Shown in pieces: positions 8,811 through 16,908 of a stretch of 64,000 nt of DNA (position 1 is the stretch's first letter; every line of letters begins with the position of its first letter). Both the position numbers and the translations under genes were made by a program. The DNA comes from Marinifilum sp. D737 (GTDB lineage Bacteria > Bacteroidota > Bacteroidia > Bacteroidales > Marinifilaceae), in NCBI RefSeq assembly GCF_026672275.1, contig NZ_JANQCD010000029.1, forward strand, positions 1 through 64,000, written 5' to 3'. Under the pieces are notes generated by a model. The model made no database searches. It was not told the DNA's origin and saw only the letters and a list, made by a program, of their open reading frames with translations.

Positions 8811-8858
8811 ACTTTGTTTTTTATGTGATTATTTTTATTGTTTTGTTTTTATCTGTTA

Positions 8859-8890
8859 CAAATCTAATTCTTGATTCGATATAAATCAAA
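8859..8890 (-). promoter_or_regulatory. Promoter of ahpC-ahpF
   Basis: Read leftwards: TTTG (8890-8887), 20-base spacer, TAGATTTG (8866-8859). Both elements match the Bacteroidota primary sigma-factor consensus exactly. The start would be near 8852, giving a leader of about 40 bases. Confidence 0.7.
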
Positions 8891-8995
8891 TAGATAATAA
8901 TACTAAAAACATAGAAATAATCAATGAAGATGTGTTAAGGTGTTTATAGCTAATGTATTATGTGGCTTTGGGAGAGTGAGGTGATGGAAAAAAAT

Positions 8996-9025
8996 AAACG
9001 AGTACAAATTGAATTGTACTCGTTT
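8996..9025 (-). terminator. Terminator downstream of the aminotransferase gene at 9119
   Basis: A perfect 12-base stem, AAACGAGTACAA (8996-9007) with TTGTACTCGTTT (9014-9025), and a 6-base loop. T-runs occur on both sides, so it may work both ways. The 8811-9118 gap also holds the ahpC promoter and nothing else I recognise. Confidence 0.75.
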
Positions 9026-9118
9026 TTCTCATTGTAAGGTGAGATTTAGGATTTATAATCTATTAAATGTTTGGTTCTATAAGAACTCAAACGATGTTAC
9101 TAAATTAATGAATTGCTT

Positions 9119-10342
9119 TTAAATTTCAACTCGATTGTTCATTAATGCTTTAATGGATTCTGCCAATCGCTGAACACCAATTTTGTTTTGCTCTTCATCC
9201 ATAAACGAAAAATTAATTCTCATGGTATTTTTACCACTCCCATCGCAGTGGAATACAGTACCAAGAACAAAAGCTACATTTTTTGCTATTGCAATCTTAA
9301 AAAGATCTTCTGCATCCATGTCTTCAGGTAATCTCAAGAATAGGAATAAACCACCTTCAGGTTTTGTCCAGCTAACACCTTCGGGCATATAATCTTCAAA
9401 AGCTTTAAGCATTACATCTCTTTTTCGGTGATACATTTCGATAATTTTCTTCAAGTTTTTATCGAATAAACCTTCTTCAATGTATTTTGCAGCAATCTTT
9501 TGCACAAAAGGAGCTGTGCATAAATCTGTTGATTGCTTCGCTTTAACAAACTTGTCAATAATTGCCTCGTGGGCAACGATCCATCCAATTCTAAAACCAG
9601 GCACAAAGATTTTTGAGAAAGTGCCTAAGCTCATTACTTGTCCAGTGTTATCCAGTTCAAACATCATTTTTTGTGCTTCTCCTTCAAATCTTAATTCTCT
9701 GTATGGGCTATCCTCAACAATTAGAATATTGTATTTTCTTGCTATTTCTATGATTTCCAATCGGCGAAATTCTGGCATTGTGATTCCTGCAGGATTCTGA
9801 AAGTCGGGAATAACATATATGAACTTGGGCATTTCGCCTTGTTCCTGCATTTTTGCTAAAGTTTCTTCCAATAAGTCAGATCGCATTCCGTGCTCATCAA
9901 ATTTGATTCCAACCGGAATACCGCCATAACTTGAAAAAGCACCTAAACCGCCCAAGTAACTTGGCAGGCCGCAAATGTATTTATCTCCTCGGTTTAAAAA
10001 TATCTTACCAGCTAAATCTAATCCTTGTTGCGATGAAGTTAGAATTACAAGGTTGTTTGTAGTAATTTGCAAACCCTGATCTTGATAACGTTTGGTGAGG
10101 ATTTCACGAAGTTTACGATCACCTTCGGTCGCACCATACTGAAGGGCTGAACTACCTTCCTGATCAAGAATCTTACAGGATATTTTCTTTAAATCATCAA
10201 TAGGAAAAGAGCTTGGTGCCGGCAAGCCCCCTGCAAACGAAATGATATCATCTCGCTGGGTTAATTTTAACAATTCTCTGATTACCGACCGTTTCATTCC
10301 TTTTGCACTGTCGGAAAGAATATTTTCTAAGTTAGTTATCAT
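9119..10342 (-). CDS. PLP-dependent aminotransferase, class I/II (LysN/2-aminoadipate-like)
   Basis: A 407-residue fold-type I aminotransferase. The opening FAGGLPAPSSFP, the LTSSQQGLDL segment, FQNPAG, VEDSPYRELRF and the PLP lysine Lys244 in GTFSKIFVPGFRIGW are the pattern of the LysN/2-aminoadipate and MocR-like aminotransferase group. Members of this group act on 2-aminoadipate, aromatic or branched-chain amino acids, so the substrate cannot be fixed from sequence. No GntR DNA-binding domain is present. It is a single gene with its own terminator. A link with the KamA-like and ALDH7-like genes of the window is possible but unproven. Confidence 0.8.
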   Translation of the reverse strand: MITNLENILSDSAKGMKRSVIRELLKLTQRDDIISFAGGLPAPSSFPIDDLKKISCKILDQEGSSALQYGATEGDRKLREILTKRYQDQGLQITTNNLVILTSSQQGLDLAGKIFLNRGDKYICGLPSYLGGLGAFSSYGGIPVGIKFDEHGMRSDLLEETLAKMQEQGEMPKFIYVIPDFQNPAGITMPEFRRLEIIEIARKYNILIVEDSPYRELRFEGEAQKMMFELDNTGQVMSLGTFSKIFVPGFRIGWIVAHEAIIDKFVKAKQSTDLCTAPFVQKIAAKYIEEGLFDKNLKKIIEMYHRKRDVMLKAFEDYMPEGVSWTKPEGGLFLFLRLPEDMDAEDLFKIAIAKNVAFVLGTVFHCDGSGKNTMRINFSFMDEEQNKIGVQRLAESIKALMNNRVEI

Positions 10343-10507
10343 TTTAATCCCTCTTTTTGATTAATTTATGTTGTGATTTTTTGAAAATCAAGCATTTTGA
10401 CCACTAATAAATTTACGTTTTTATAGTGGTAAAACCATAGAATCATAAACAAATGGGATTTCAGAATGACAATTTATAATAAATATGCATTCAAAACTTT
10501 GAAACAA

Positions 10508-12013
10508 TCAAATCAGCTCTCTGAGCTTTTCAAGTTGTTTGTACTTGTTAACATTCCGCATACTTCTGGCGGTTTTTGTAAAATACTGATGATTCTCTAT
10601 GAATCGGATTTGTAATCGGTTCCACTCATCAATACTTTTAATTTTGCCATACTCTTTAAGCTCGCGGTATAAATTTCCTGAGACAGGAATGAAATCAGTT
10701 CTTCCAAGGTAATCCAAATCTGCATCGCACATGATCATTTCCAACAAGGATTCTGGTTGCGGTGGATGTTTGGTGTGCATGATTAGACTAGATACATCAT
10801 CAATTTGTTTTTCGGAATATTTGTATTGAGGAAGGATATGTCTGGCAAGTTTAACACTATACTCTTCATGATCGTTATAAGAAAGAATAAAACCGGTATC
10901 GTGGAAAAGGGCTGCAGTTTTAATGATTAGCATTTCGGCTTCCGTAATTCCTTCTTTTCGGCCAATAATCTCTACTTCTGTAATCACATCTATGGTATGT
11001 TTCAGGTTGTGATAATACAAGTTCTTGGGAAGTTCATTTTCCATTTTTGTAAGAACGGTCTCTTCCAAGTCATCGTAACGAAGCATTTGAAAGCTTGTTA
11101 GGAAATAATCGTTAGGGAGTAAGCCTTTTAAATCTGCCGACATATTTGGTAAGAAACCTTTCACAAAGTACATGTCGATATTTCCTTTGTATTTCACAGG
11201 CATTCTGCCACGATATTCACAAATGAAAAAATCTTTTACCAGCATGTATGTCATTCCAGAGATATTAATTTCCCCAACAGCCCCGGAGGATTCCATACGG
11301 CTTGCAGTATTAACCGTATCACCCCAAATATCGTAACTGATTTTTTTTGTACCAACTACACCTGCAATAACCGGTCCGGTATGAATTCCGATTCTCAATC
11401 CCCAAATGGCCTTTTTTCCATTTTTCGAATTGATTTTCATGTTATTCATGTATTGCTGAATTTCCAGAGCCGCTAAAATCACCTCAATAGGGTTGGTTCT
11501 GTTTTTATTAGGAATACCCCCGGCACACATGTAGGCATCCCCAACGGTTTTTATTTTTTCAATATTGTATTTCTCAACAACAGAATCAAAATGCATGAAA
11601 AATTTATCCAGTTCATCAATCAGATCTTCGGGATTCATTTGTTCTACAATTTTTGTAAATCCATGAATATCTGAAAACAGAACGGTTACCATCCTATATC
11701 TTTTGGAACTTACTTTTCCTTTAGATTGCAGTTCTTCGGCGGTTTGTTTGGGTAGAAGGTTGGCTAGTAGTTTTTCAGCTTTTTCCTTCTTAAAAATTAA
11801 CTCTTGATTTTTATTGTAAAATTCTCTTTCTAACTCACTTCTTTGTCGTCGAAGCTCAATTCTAAACCACAAAAAAAGAAATACTACAATTATTGAAAGA
11901 AGCAAGCCAAAGAAGATTAGATTTTGCGAAAATAAACCAGCTTCTCCTTGCTCCAATATGTGCAATATCATATCGGATTTCATAAGAAGTATGCAGAGAG
12001 TGTAATGAGTCAT
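10508..12013 (-). CDS. Membrane adenylate cyclase fused to an HD domain
   Basis: About 500 residues in four parts: an N-terminal membrane helix (FFGLLLSIIVVFLFLWF), a short coiled segment, a class III nucleotide cyclase domain, and a C-terminal HD domain. Cyclase residues look intact: metal aspartates in LFSDIHGF and VGDAYM, the adenine-selecting Lys (KIKTVGD) and Asp (YDIWGD), and the transition-state Asn and Arg in DTVNTASRM. This favours cAMP over cGMP. The HD part shows H..H..HD..D (NLKHTIDV, ALFHDTGF, CDADLDYLG), as in metal-dependent phosphohydrolases. The frame reaches back to a TTG at 12034, but that overlaps the promoter element at 12032-12039. ATG at 12013 is used; ATG at 11983 is an equally good choice. 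Confidence 0.85.
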   Translation of the reverse strand: MTHYTLCILLMKSDMILHILEQGEAGLFSQNLIFFGLLLSIIVVFLFLWFRIELRRQRSELEREFYNKNQELIFKKEKAEKLLANLLPKQTAEELQSKGKVSSKRYRMVTVLFSDIHGFTKIVEQMNPEDLIDELDKFFMHFDSVVEKYNIEKIKTVGDAYMCAGGIPNKNRTNPIEVILAALEIQQYMNNMKINSKNGKKAIWGLRIGIHTGPVIAGVVGTKKISYDIWGDTVNTASRMESSGAVGEINISGMTYMLVKDFFICEYRGRMPVKYKGNIDMYFVKGFLPNMSADLKGLLPNDYFLTSFQMLRYDDLEETVLTKMENELPKNLYYHNLKHTIDVITEVEIIGRKEGITEAEMLIIKTAALFHDTGFILSYNDHEEYSVKLARHILPQYKYSEKQIDDVSSLIMHTKHPPQPESLLEMIMCDADLDYLGRTDFIPVSGNLYRELKEYGKIKSIDEWNRLQIRFIENHQYFTKTARSMRNVNKYKQLEKLRELI

Positions 12014-12031
12014 TCCGGATCTGTTAATAAC

Positions 12032-12039
12032 CAAATGTA
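12032..12039 (-). promoter_or_regulatory. -7 promoter element of the cyclase-HD gene
   Basis: Read leftwards it is TACATTTG, a full match to TAnnTTTG. No TTTG is seen 19-20 bases upstream. It argues that translation starts at or below 12013. Confidence 0.35.
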
Positions 12040-12120
12040 AACGATGAGACTAAAAATAGGGAAGAATTTTTAATTATCGCGCTGAAACAGAAAATAATCA
12101 ACAAACTTTAACTGGTGGAA

Positions 12121-12128
12121 TAAATTTG
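12121..12128 (+). promoter_or_regulatory. -7 promoter element of the universal stress protein gene
   Basis: TAAATTTG lies 79 bases upstream of the start codon. The upstream element is not well conserved (CTTT at about the right distance). Confidence 0.35.
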
Positions 12129-12206
12129 TTGTTTTAACAAAAAATACCTAAATTGAATCCAGTTATGTTAATACATGTATTTACTGTTCCCCTTTTAAAC
12201 TAAACT

Positions 12207-13034
12207 ATGGAAAGTACAAAAAGATCTTTACTTGTAGCATGGGATTTTTCAACTGTTGCTGAATATGCACTTGATCATGCAAGTATTTTTGCGGAAAATG
12301 TTGAAGCTGAGGTTGTTTTGGTTCATATTGTTAAGAAAGAATCACAACTGGAGGAGGCCAAAGGCAAAATGGCGGAAGCTGTTGAGAAAATCTACAATGA
12401 GAAAAACATTCGACCTGAATTCATTGTTCGTGATGGAAGTATATTTACTACAATAAATGATGTGGCCAAAGAAATGAATGCTATGTTGGTTCTTATGGGG
12501 ACGCATGGAATTAAAGGTATGCAGAAACTTACAGGAAGTTGGGCCTTAAAAGTAATTGTAGGATCCAGAGTTCCATTTGTTGTAGTTCAGGCTCCTCCTG
12601 TCCAAAAGAAATACTCTTCAGTTGTATTACCAGTAGACTTTAAAAAAGAGAACAAGGAGAAATTAAGTTGGGCGGAATTTTTAGGGAAGTTCTTTAAAGC
12701 CAAAATGCGAGTTATTACGCCTAAGATGCCTGAAGGACAGATGTTGCAAAGAACAAAAGCCAATTTGGTTTTTGCTAAAAAATACCTGGAGAGCAGAGGA
12801 ATCGATTATGAGATTGATACCGCCGATGGTGGCAATGATTTTGCGATGGAAACAGTTGAATTTGCAAAGAGGATTGATGCAGATATCATATTGATTATGA
12901 CCACAAAGAATATCTCTTTCCAGGATTACATGCTTGGTGCACACGAACAATTTGTTATAGCCAATTCGGCTCACATCCCGGTGATGTGTGTAAACCCAAG
13001 AACCGATTTATCTAAATACGGTAGTTTTTACTAA
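12207..13034 (+). CDS. Tandem-domain universal stress protein
   Basis: A 275-residue protein with two UspA-like domains. The first (about residues 7-130) carries the ATP-binding type motif, GTHGIKGMQKLTGS. The second (about 150-265) has lost the glycine pattern and may be structural. Proteins of this kind bind nucleotides and are induced by starvation or oxygen stress; the precise role is not defined by sequence. It is a stand-alone gene with its own promoter element and terminator. It is divergent from the cyclase gene, so the two may share a regulatory region. Confidence 0.88.
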   Translation: MESTKRSLLVAWDFSTVAEYALDHASIFAENVEAEVVLVHIVKKESQLEEAKGKMAEAVEKIYNEKNIRPEFIVRDGSIFTTINDVAKEMNAMLVLMGTHGIKGMQKLTGSWALKVIVGSRVPFVVVQAPPVQKKYSSVVLPVDFKKENKEKLSWAEFLGKFFKAKMRVITPKMPEGQMLQRTKANLVFAKKYLESRGIDYEIDTADGGNDFAMETVEFAKRIDADIILIMTTKNISFQDYMLGAHEQFVIANSAHIPVMCVNPRTDLSKYGSFY

Positions 13035-13061
13035 AGCTTATCTTATTAATATCTATATTTG

Positions 13062-13089
13062 AACAACGGTTATTTAGCCGTTGTTTTTT
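13062..13089 (+). terminator. Terminator after the universal stress protein gene
   Basis: AACAACGG (13062-13069) pairs with CCGTTGTT (13078-13085), followed by T's to 13089. Confidence 0.75.
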
Positions 13090-13113
13090 GTTTGATGTAA
13101 ATGATAAAGTAAG

Positions 13114-13695
13114 ATGAAATTAGTTTTTGCAACCAATAACCTTAATAAATTAAAGGAGTTACAGCAGTTACTTGGTAAAAAAGTTGAATTGCTAAGTTTA
13201 AAGGATATCAATTGTAATGATGAAATTCCGGAAGACTATGATACCCTTGAAGAGAATGCAACTCAAAAGGCAGAATACATATATAAAAAGTACAATGTGA
13301 ATTGTTTTGCCGATGATACTGGTTTGGAGATAAAAGCTCTTAACAACGAGCCTGGTGTTTACTCTGCTCGTTATGCAGGCGTAGATAAGGATGCCAAAGC
13401 CAACATGAAAAAGGTATTGACGAAACTTGATGGAATCGAAGATCGTTCAGCAAGATTTAGAACGGTAATTTCTTTGTTTTTAAATGATAAAGAGTATCAG
13501 TTTGAAGGAATAGTTGATGGTAATATTCTGGAATCTGAGAGAGGGAAAGATGGATTTGGTTATGATCCAATATTTGAACCTAAGGGCTACAACATATCAT
13601 TTGCTGAAATGGAAATGAACGAAAAAAATAAAATTAGCCACAGAGGTTTAGCTGTTCAGAAATTAGTCCAGTTTTTATTGGATTACAAAAATTAA
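13114..13695 (+). CDS. rdgB: XTP/dITP pyrophosphatase (non-canonical purine NTPase)
   Basis: A 193-residue RdgB/HAM1 family protein. It hydrolyses dITP, XTP and related deaminated nucleotides to monophosphates, keeping them out of DNA and RNA. Diagnostic segments are [12 protein letters not shown] at the N-terminus, FADDTGLEI with the catalytic aspartates, [20 protein letters not shown] and the C-terminal SHRGLA. Length is normal. It is the first gene of an rdgB-porZ-recO run with gaps of 9 and 6 bases, so it is very probably co-transcribed with them. Confidence 0.95.
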   Translation: MKLVFATNNLNKLKELQQLLGKKVELLSLKDINCNDEIPEDYDTLEENATQKAEYIYKKYNVNCFADDTGLEIKALNNEPGVYSARYAGVDKDAKANMKKVLTKLDGIEDRSARFRTVISLFLNDKEYQFEGIVDGNILESERGKDGFGYDPIFEPKGYNISFAEMEMNEKNKISHRGLAVQKLVQFLLDYKN

Positions 13696-13704
13696 TAAGT
13701 TGCT

Positions 13705-15960
13705 ATGAGAAAGATTGCTATCCTTTTTGTTTTGATTTTTTACATTTGCTCAATTCAAGCACAAAATTTTGTGGGATGGAGCGAGCATTTGCCATATCGT
13801 AAAGCCAAACAATTGGTAGCATCTTCTGATCATATTTTCTGTCTTACAGAATCGGGTGTGTTTTCTTATTCGTTAATTGATAATGAAATAAAGTCATTTG
13901 GCAAAACAAATACTTTATCTGATTCAGATGTGTCATCAATAGCCTGGTCCGAAGAAAATGAGACTCTTGTTTTGGGCTATGAAAATGGAAATGTTGATTT
14001 GGTAAGAAATAGTGAGCTTATAAATATCGATGATATTAAGAATTTTGGTGGTTTTGCCGATAAACAAATCCGATCGATACATGTAAAAAACGATATTGCT
14101 TATTTGGGAACCAGTTTTGGCATTGTTGCCATTAATATAAACAAACAAGAAGTTGCTGACACTTATTTGATCGGTGAAAATGGATCTCAAGTGCAAGTAA
14201 ATGATGTGATTACTGGTGAAGTGTATGTTTGGGCAGCAACAGAAAATGGAATTTTTAAGGCCAATTTAAATGCTGGCAATCTGGCCGATTTTAATAATTG
14301 GTCTAGGATTACCACTATTCCTAATCATACACGGGCTTGTGTTGATCTTTGTGTTTTAGATGGAAAAGTGTTTGCTCTGAGAAATTCAATTGGAACTGTT
14401 AGTGAGATATATCAATATCATAATGAAAATTGGAGTGAGTTTTACACAAATGTAGCGCCTATTAATTCAATTAAAACTTCTCTTGATAGATTGTATGTTG
14501 TTTTAAATAAGGAAATAAAGAGTTTTAATGCTTTGGGTAGCCAAATCGCTGATATCTCCGGCTCCGAAGCCAATAATTTTAGGGATATTTTACTTGAAAA
14601 TTCTAGGGTTTTTATTGCTGATTATGAGAAATCACTTTTAGAACAAACAGGTGGTGAATTCATACAAATTAAGCCCGATGGACCATTAAGATCAGAAATA
14701 ACATCGGTTTACTCTATAGGAAAGAAAACATGGGCAAGTGCAGGCCTTGCAAACGAAAGTTTGCCTGCAGAATTGTATTTATTTGCAGATTCTGAATGGA
14801 AGAACTTTACTGATAGCAATGTTGAGGAATTAAGGGATAAAAAGAATATCACAAGCATTGCTGGAAATCAGAAAAATGAAGCGAGAATTTATGCTGGAAC
14901 CAGTGGAGATGGCATATTTGAATTCGAAAATGGAGAATTAAGAAATTACTATCACTCTTCTAATTCGCCTTTGGAGAAGAATGGAATCATATCTATGGAT
15001 TCTGATGATGAAGGTACAGTATGGGTTTTGGATGCCAATTCAGGAAAAAGTATAAAGGCTTTAAGCTACAATGATGAATGGGTTTCTTTGTCGTATAGCA
15101 GTATGGATAATCGTTCGGATTTACAAAAAATTATTGTCCTTCAGAATGGTGATAAATGGGTTTTAAGAGGATTGGGAAGTTCGCTATTTGCATTTAATGT
15201 AAATGGTACAATTGCCAATAATGATGACGATGTGAAGAGCAATTTCTTTGTGCGGGATGAAAATAATTCCAATATCAGTTCGCAAATCCATGATATTACA
15301 GAAGACCAAAAGGGGAGTGTTTGGGTTGGTACATCAAGTGGAGTAGCGGTGTATTCAGATCCAGGAACTATTTTTAGAGAGGGAAATTTTTTCGCATATC
15401 GTCCTGTGATTACCATTGATGGTTCCACTCAATATTTGCTTTCTACCGAAAAGGTTCAGTGTATTGAAGTAAATGGAGCAAACCAAAAATGGCTTGGGAC
15501 AGAAAATTCCGGAGCGTTTCTGGTTTCGGAAAATGGGGATAAGCAATTGACTCATTTTAACACATTGAATAGTCCTTTACCGTCAAATAACATTCAAAAG
15601 ATATCGGTGAACCCAGGAACTGGTGAGGTTTTCTTCCTTACTGATAATGGGATGGTATCCTACAGGGGAAAAGTGACTGAAGGAACCGAAAATTACCAAG
15701 ACTTGTACGTGTATCCAAACCCGGTTAGAGAGACTTACAAAGGAGATATCACGGTAAGTGGATTAATGAGCAACTCAACTGTTAAAATTACTAATGTAAG
15801 TGGAAATCTGGTTTGGGAAGGCAAATCGGAGGGAGGCCAATTTATTTGGAATGGCAAAAATTTTAGTGGATCAAGGGTTCATACTGGAGTATATCTGATA
15901 TTCTGTTCCAATGCCGATGGTTCAAAATCTAAGGTGGTTAAGCTGTTATTCATTAACTAA
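13705..15960 (+). CDS. porZ: PorZ-like type IX secretion beta-propeller protein
   Basis: A 751-residue secreted protein. Residues 1-19 form a signal peptide ending in SIQAQ. The middle is made of beta-propeller repeats of the two-component-regulator-propeller kind (LGYENGNV, YLGTSFGIVAI, WAATENGIF, YAGTSGDGIF, VWVGTSSGVAVY, KWLGTENSGAF). From about residue 663 a type IX sorting domain begins with LYVYPNPV and ends VVKLLFIN. This architecture and the position directly upstream of recO fit PorZ, a surface part of the type IX secretion attachment complex in Porphyromonas. Operon with rdgB and recO. A different two-propeller T9SS cargo is the alternative. Confidence 0.85.
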   Translation: MRKIAILFVLIFYICSIQAQNFVGWSEHLPYRKAKQLVASSDHIFCLTESGVFSYSLIDNEIKSFGKTNTLSDSDVSSIAWSEENETLVLGYENGNVDLVRNSELINIDDIKNFGGFADKQIRSIHVKNDIAYLGTSFGIVAININKQEVADTYLIGENGSQVQVNDVITGEVYVWAATENGIFKANLNAGNLADFNNWSRITTIPNHTRACVDLCVLDGKVFALRNSIGTVSEIYQYHNENWSEFYTNVAPINSIKTSLDRLYVVLNKEIKSFNALGSQIADISGSEANNFRDILLENSRVFIADYEKSLLEQTGGEFIQIKPDGPLRSEITSVYSIGKKTWASAGLANESLPAELYLFADSEWKNFTDSNVEELRDKKNITSIAGNQKNEARIYAGTSGDGIFEFENGELRNYYHSSNSPLEKNGIISMDSDDEGTVWVLDANSGKSIKALSYNDEWVSLSYSSMDNRSDLQKIIVLQNGDKWVLRGLGSSLFAFNVNGTIANNDDDVKSNFFVRDENNSNISSQIHDITEDQKGSVWVGTSSGVAVYSDPGTIFREGNFFAYRPVITIDGSTQYLLSTEKVQCIEVNGANQKWLGTENSGAFLVSENGDKQLTHFNTLNSPLPSNNIQKISVNPGTGEVFFLTDNGMVSYRGKVTEGTENYQDLYVYPNPVRETYKGDITVSGLMSNSTVKITNVSGNLVWEGKSEGGQFIWNGKNFSGSRVHTGVYLIFCSNADGSKSKVVKLLFIN

Positions 15961-15966
15961 GTCATT

Positions 15967-16698
15967 ATGCTGCATCAAACCAAAGGCATAGTATTGAATC
16001 GGGTTCAGTATGGAGAAACCAGTCTGATTGTTCATGTTTATACCGAAAAGTTTGGTCGTCAGTCTTATATGGTAAAAGGAGGTCGATCGAAAAAATCGAA
16101 AAGCAAAAGCAATTTGTTTCGGCCATTTTTTCTTTTGGATATGGAAGTGTACCATCGCGATGGGAAAAGCATACAATCCTTAAAAGAAGTCAGGCTTGCA
16201 GAAACCTTTAATAGTTTGATTTTTGATGTATACAAAAGCTCAATTGCTCTTTTTTTAACCGAAGTGCTTTCAAAAGTGTTGCGCGAGGAAGAAGCCAACC
16301 ATGAACTGTTTGTTTTCTTGTATAATAGCATTAGATACCTTGATCTAACAGATGAATCGGTAGAGTTGTTTCATCTCTATTTTTTAACCAAATTGACTCG
16401 CTTTTTAGGTTTTTATCCTCAACTAAACAGAAGTGAGATTGCCTCTTGTTTCGATATGGACAATGGACGATTTGTTTCTGAAATAAATTCACATGCTCAT
16501 TGTTTAAATAAGGAAGAAAGTAAAGTGTTATTTGATTTGTTTAATGCTTCAATTGATAAGCTTAATGAGTTAAAAATAAACAAGAACACATCAAGAATGC
16601 TTCTTCGGGGAATTCTTAATTTTTATGCACTGCAAAGTCAAGGATTTTCTTCGCTTAAGTCACTCTCTGTGATTGAGGAGCTTTTAAATGGAGACTAA
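15967..16698 (+). CDS. recO: DNA repair protein RecO
   Basis: A 243-residue RecO. It helps RecR load RecA on SSB-coated gaps in the RecFOR pathway. The N-terminal OB-fold segment TKGIVLNRVQYGETSLIVHVYTE is very typical, and the helical C-terminal domain follows. The central zinc-finger cysteines found in many RecO proteins are not evident. It starts six bases after porZ, last of the rdgB-porZ-recO run. A tRNA gene with its own promoter follows. Confidence 0.92.
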   Translation: MLHQTKGIVLNRVQYGETSLIVHVYTEKFGRQSYMVKGGRSKKSKSKSNLFRPFFLLDMEVYHRDGKSIQSLKEVRLAETFNSLIFDVYKSSIALFLTEVLSKVLREEEANHELFVFLYNSIRYLDLTDESVELFHLYFLTKLTRFLGFYPQLNRSEIASCFDMDNGRFVSEINSHAHCLNKEESKVLFDLFNASIDKLNELKINKNTSRMLLRGILNFYALQSQGFSSLKSLSVIEELLNGD

Positions 16699-16723
16699 TT
16701 ATTAAATTTTTTTTATGCTCTGT

Positions 16724-16754
16724 TTTGATCTTATAAGCTGATTAAATACATTTG
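16724..16754 (+). promoter_or_regulatory. Promoter of tRNA-Arg
   Basis: TTTG at 16724-16727, 19-base spacer, TACATTTG at 16747-16754, both exact matches. The tRNA begins 13 bases later, which fixes the likely start site. Confidence 0.75.
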
Positions 16755-16766
16755 CAAGACGAAAAT

Positions 16767-16838
16767 GGCCCCATAGTTCAAGGGATAGAATAGTTGTTTC
16801 CTAAACAATAGATCCAGGTTCGAGTCCTGGTGGGGCTA
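16767..16838 (+). tRNA. tRNA-Arg (anticodon CCT)
   Basis: The sequence folds as a full cloverleaf. Acceptor GGCCCCA pairs with TGGGGCT with a G-U first pair, the D arm is GTTC/GAAT, the anticodon stem GTTGT/ACAAT has loop TTCCTAA, and the T arm is CCAGG-TTCGAGT-CCTGG. The anticodon CCT reads AGG arginine codons. The CCA end is not fully encoded (ACCT follows). Confidence 0.93.
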
Positions 16839-16847
16839 CCTAATAAG

Positions 16848-16879
16848 AAAAGCTGACAGTTTTGTCAGCTTTTTCTTTT
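16848..16879 (+). terminator. Terminator after tRNA-Arg
   Basis: AGCTGACA (16851-16858) pairs with TGTCAGCT (16863-16870), extended by A/T pairs, and followed by a T-rich tract. Confidence 0.8.
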
Positions 16880-16908
16880 TAATTCAAGTTGTTTTCTCTC
16901 AACACTTC

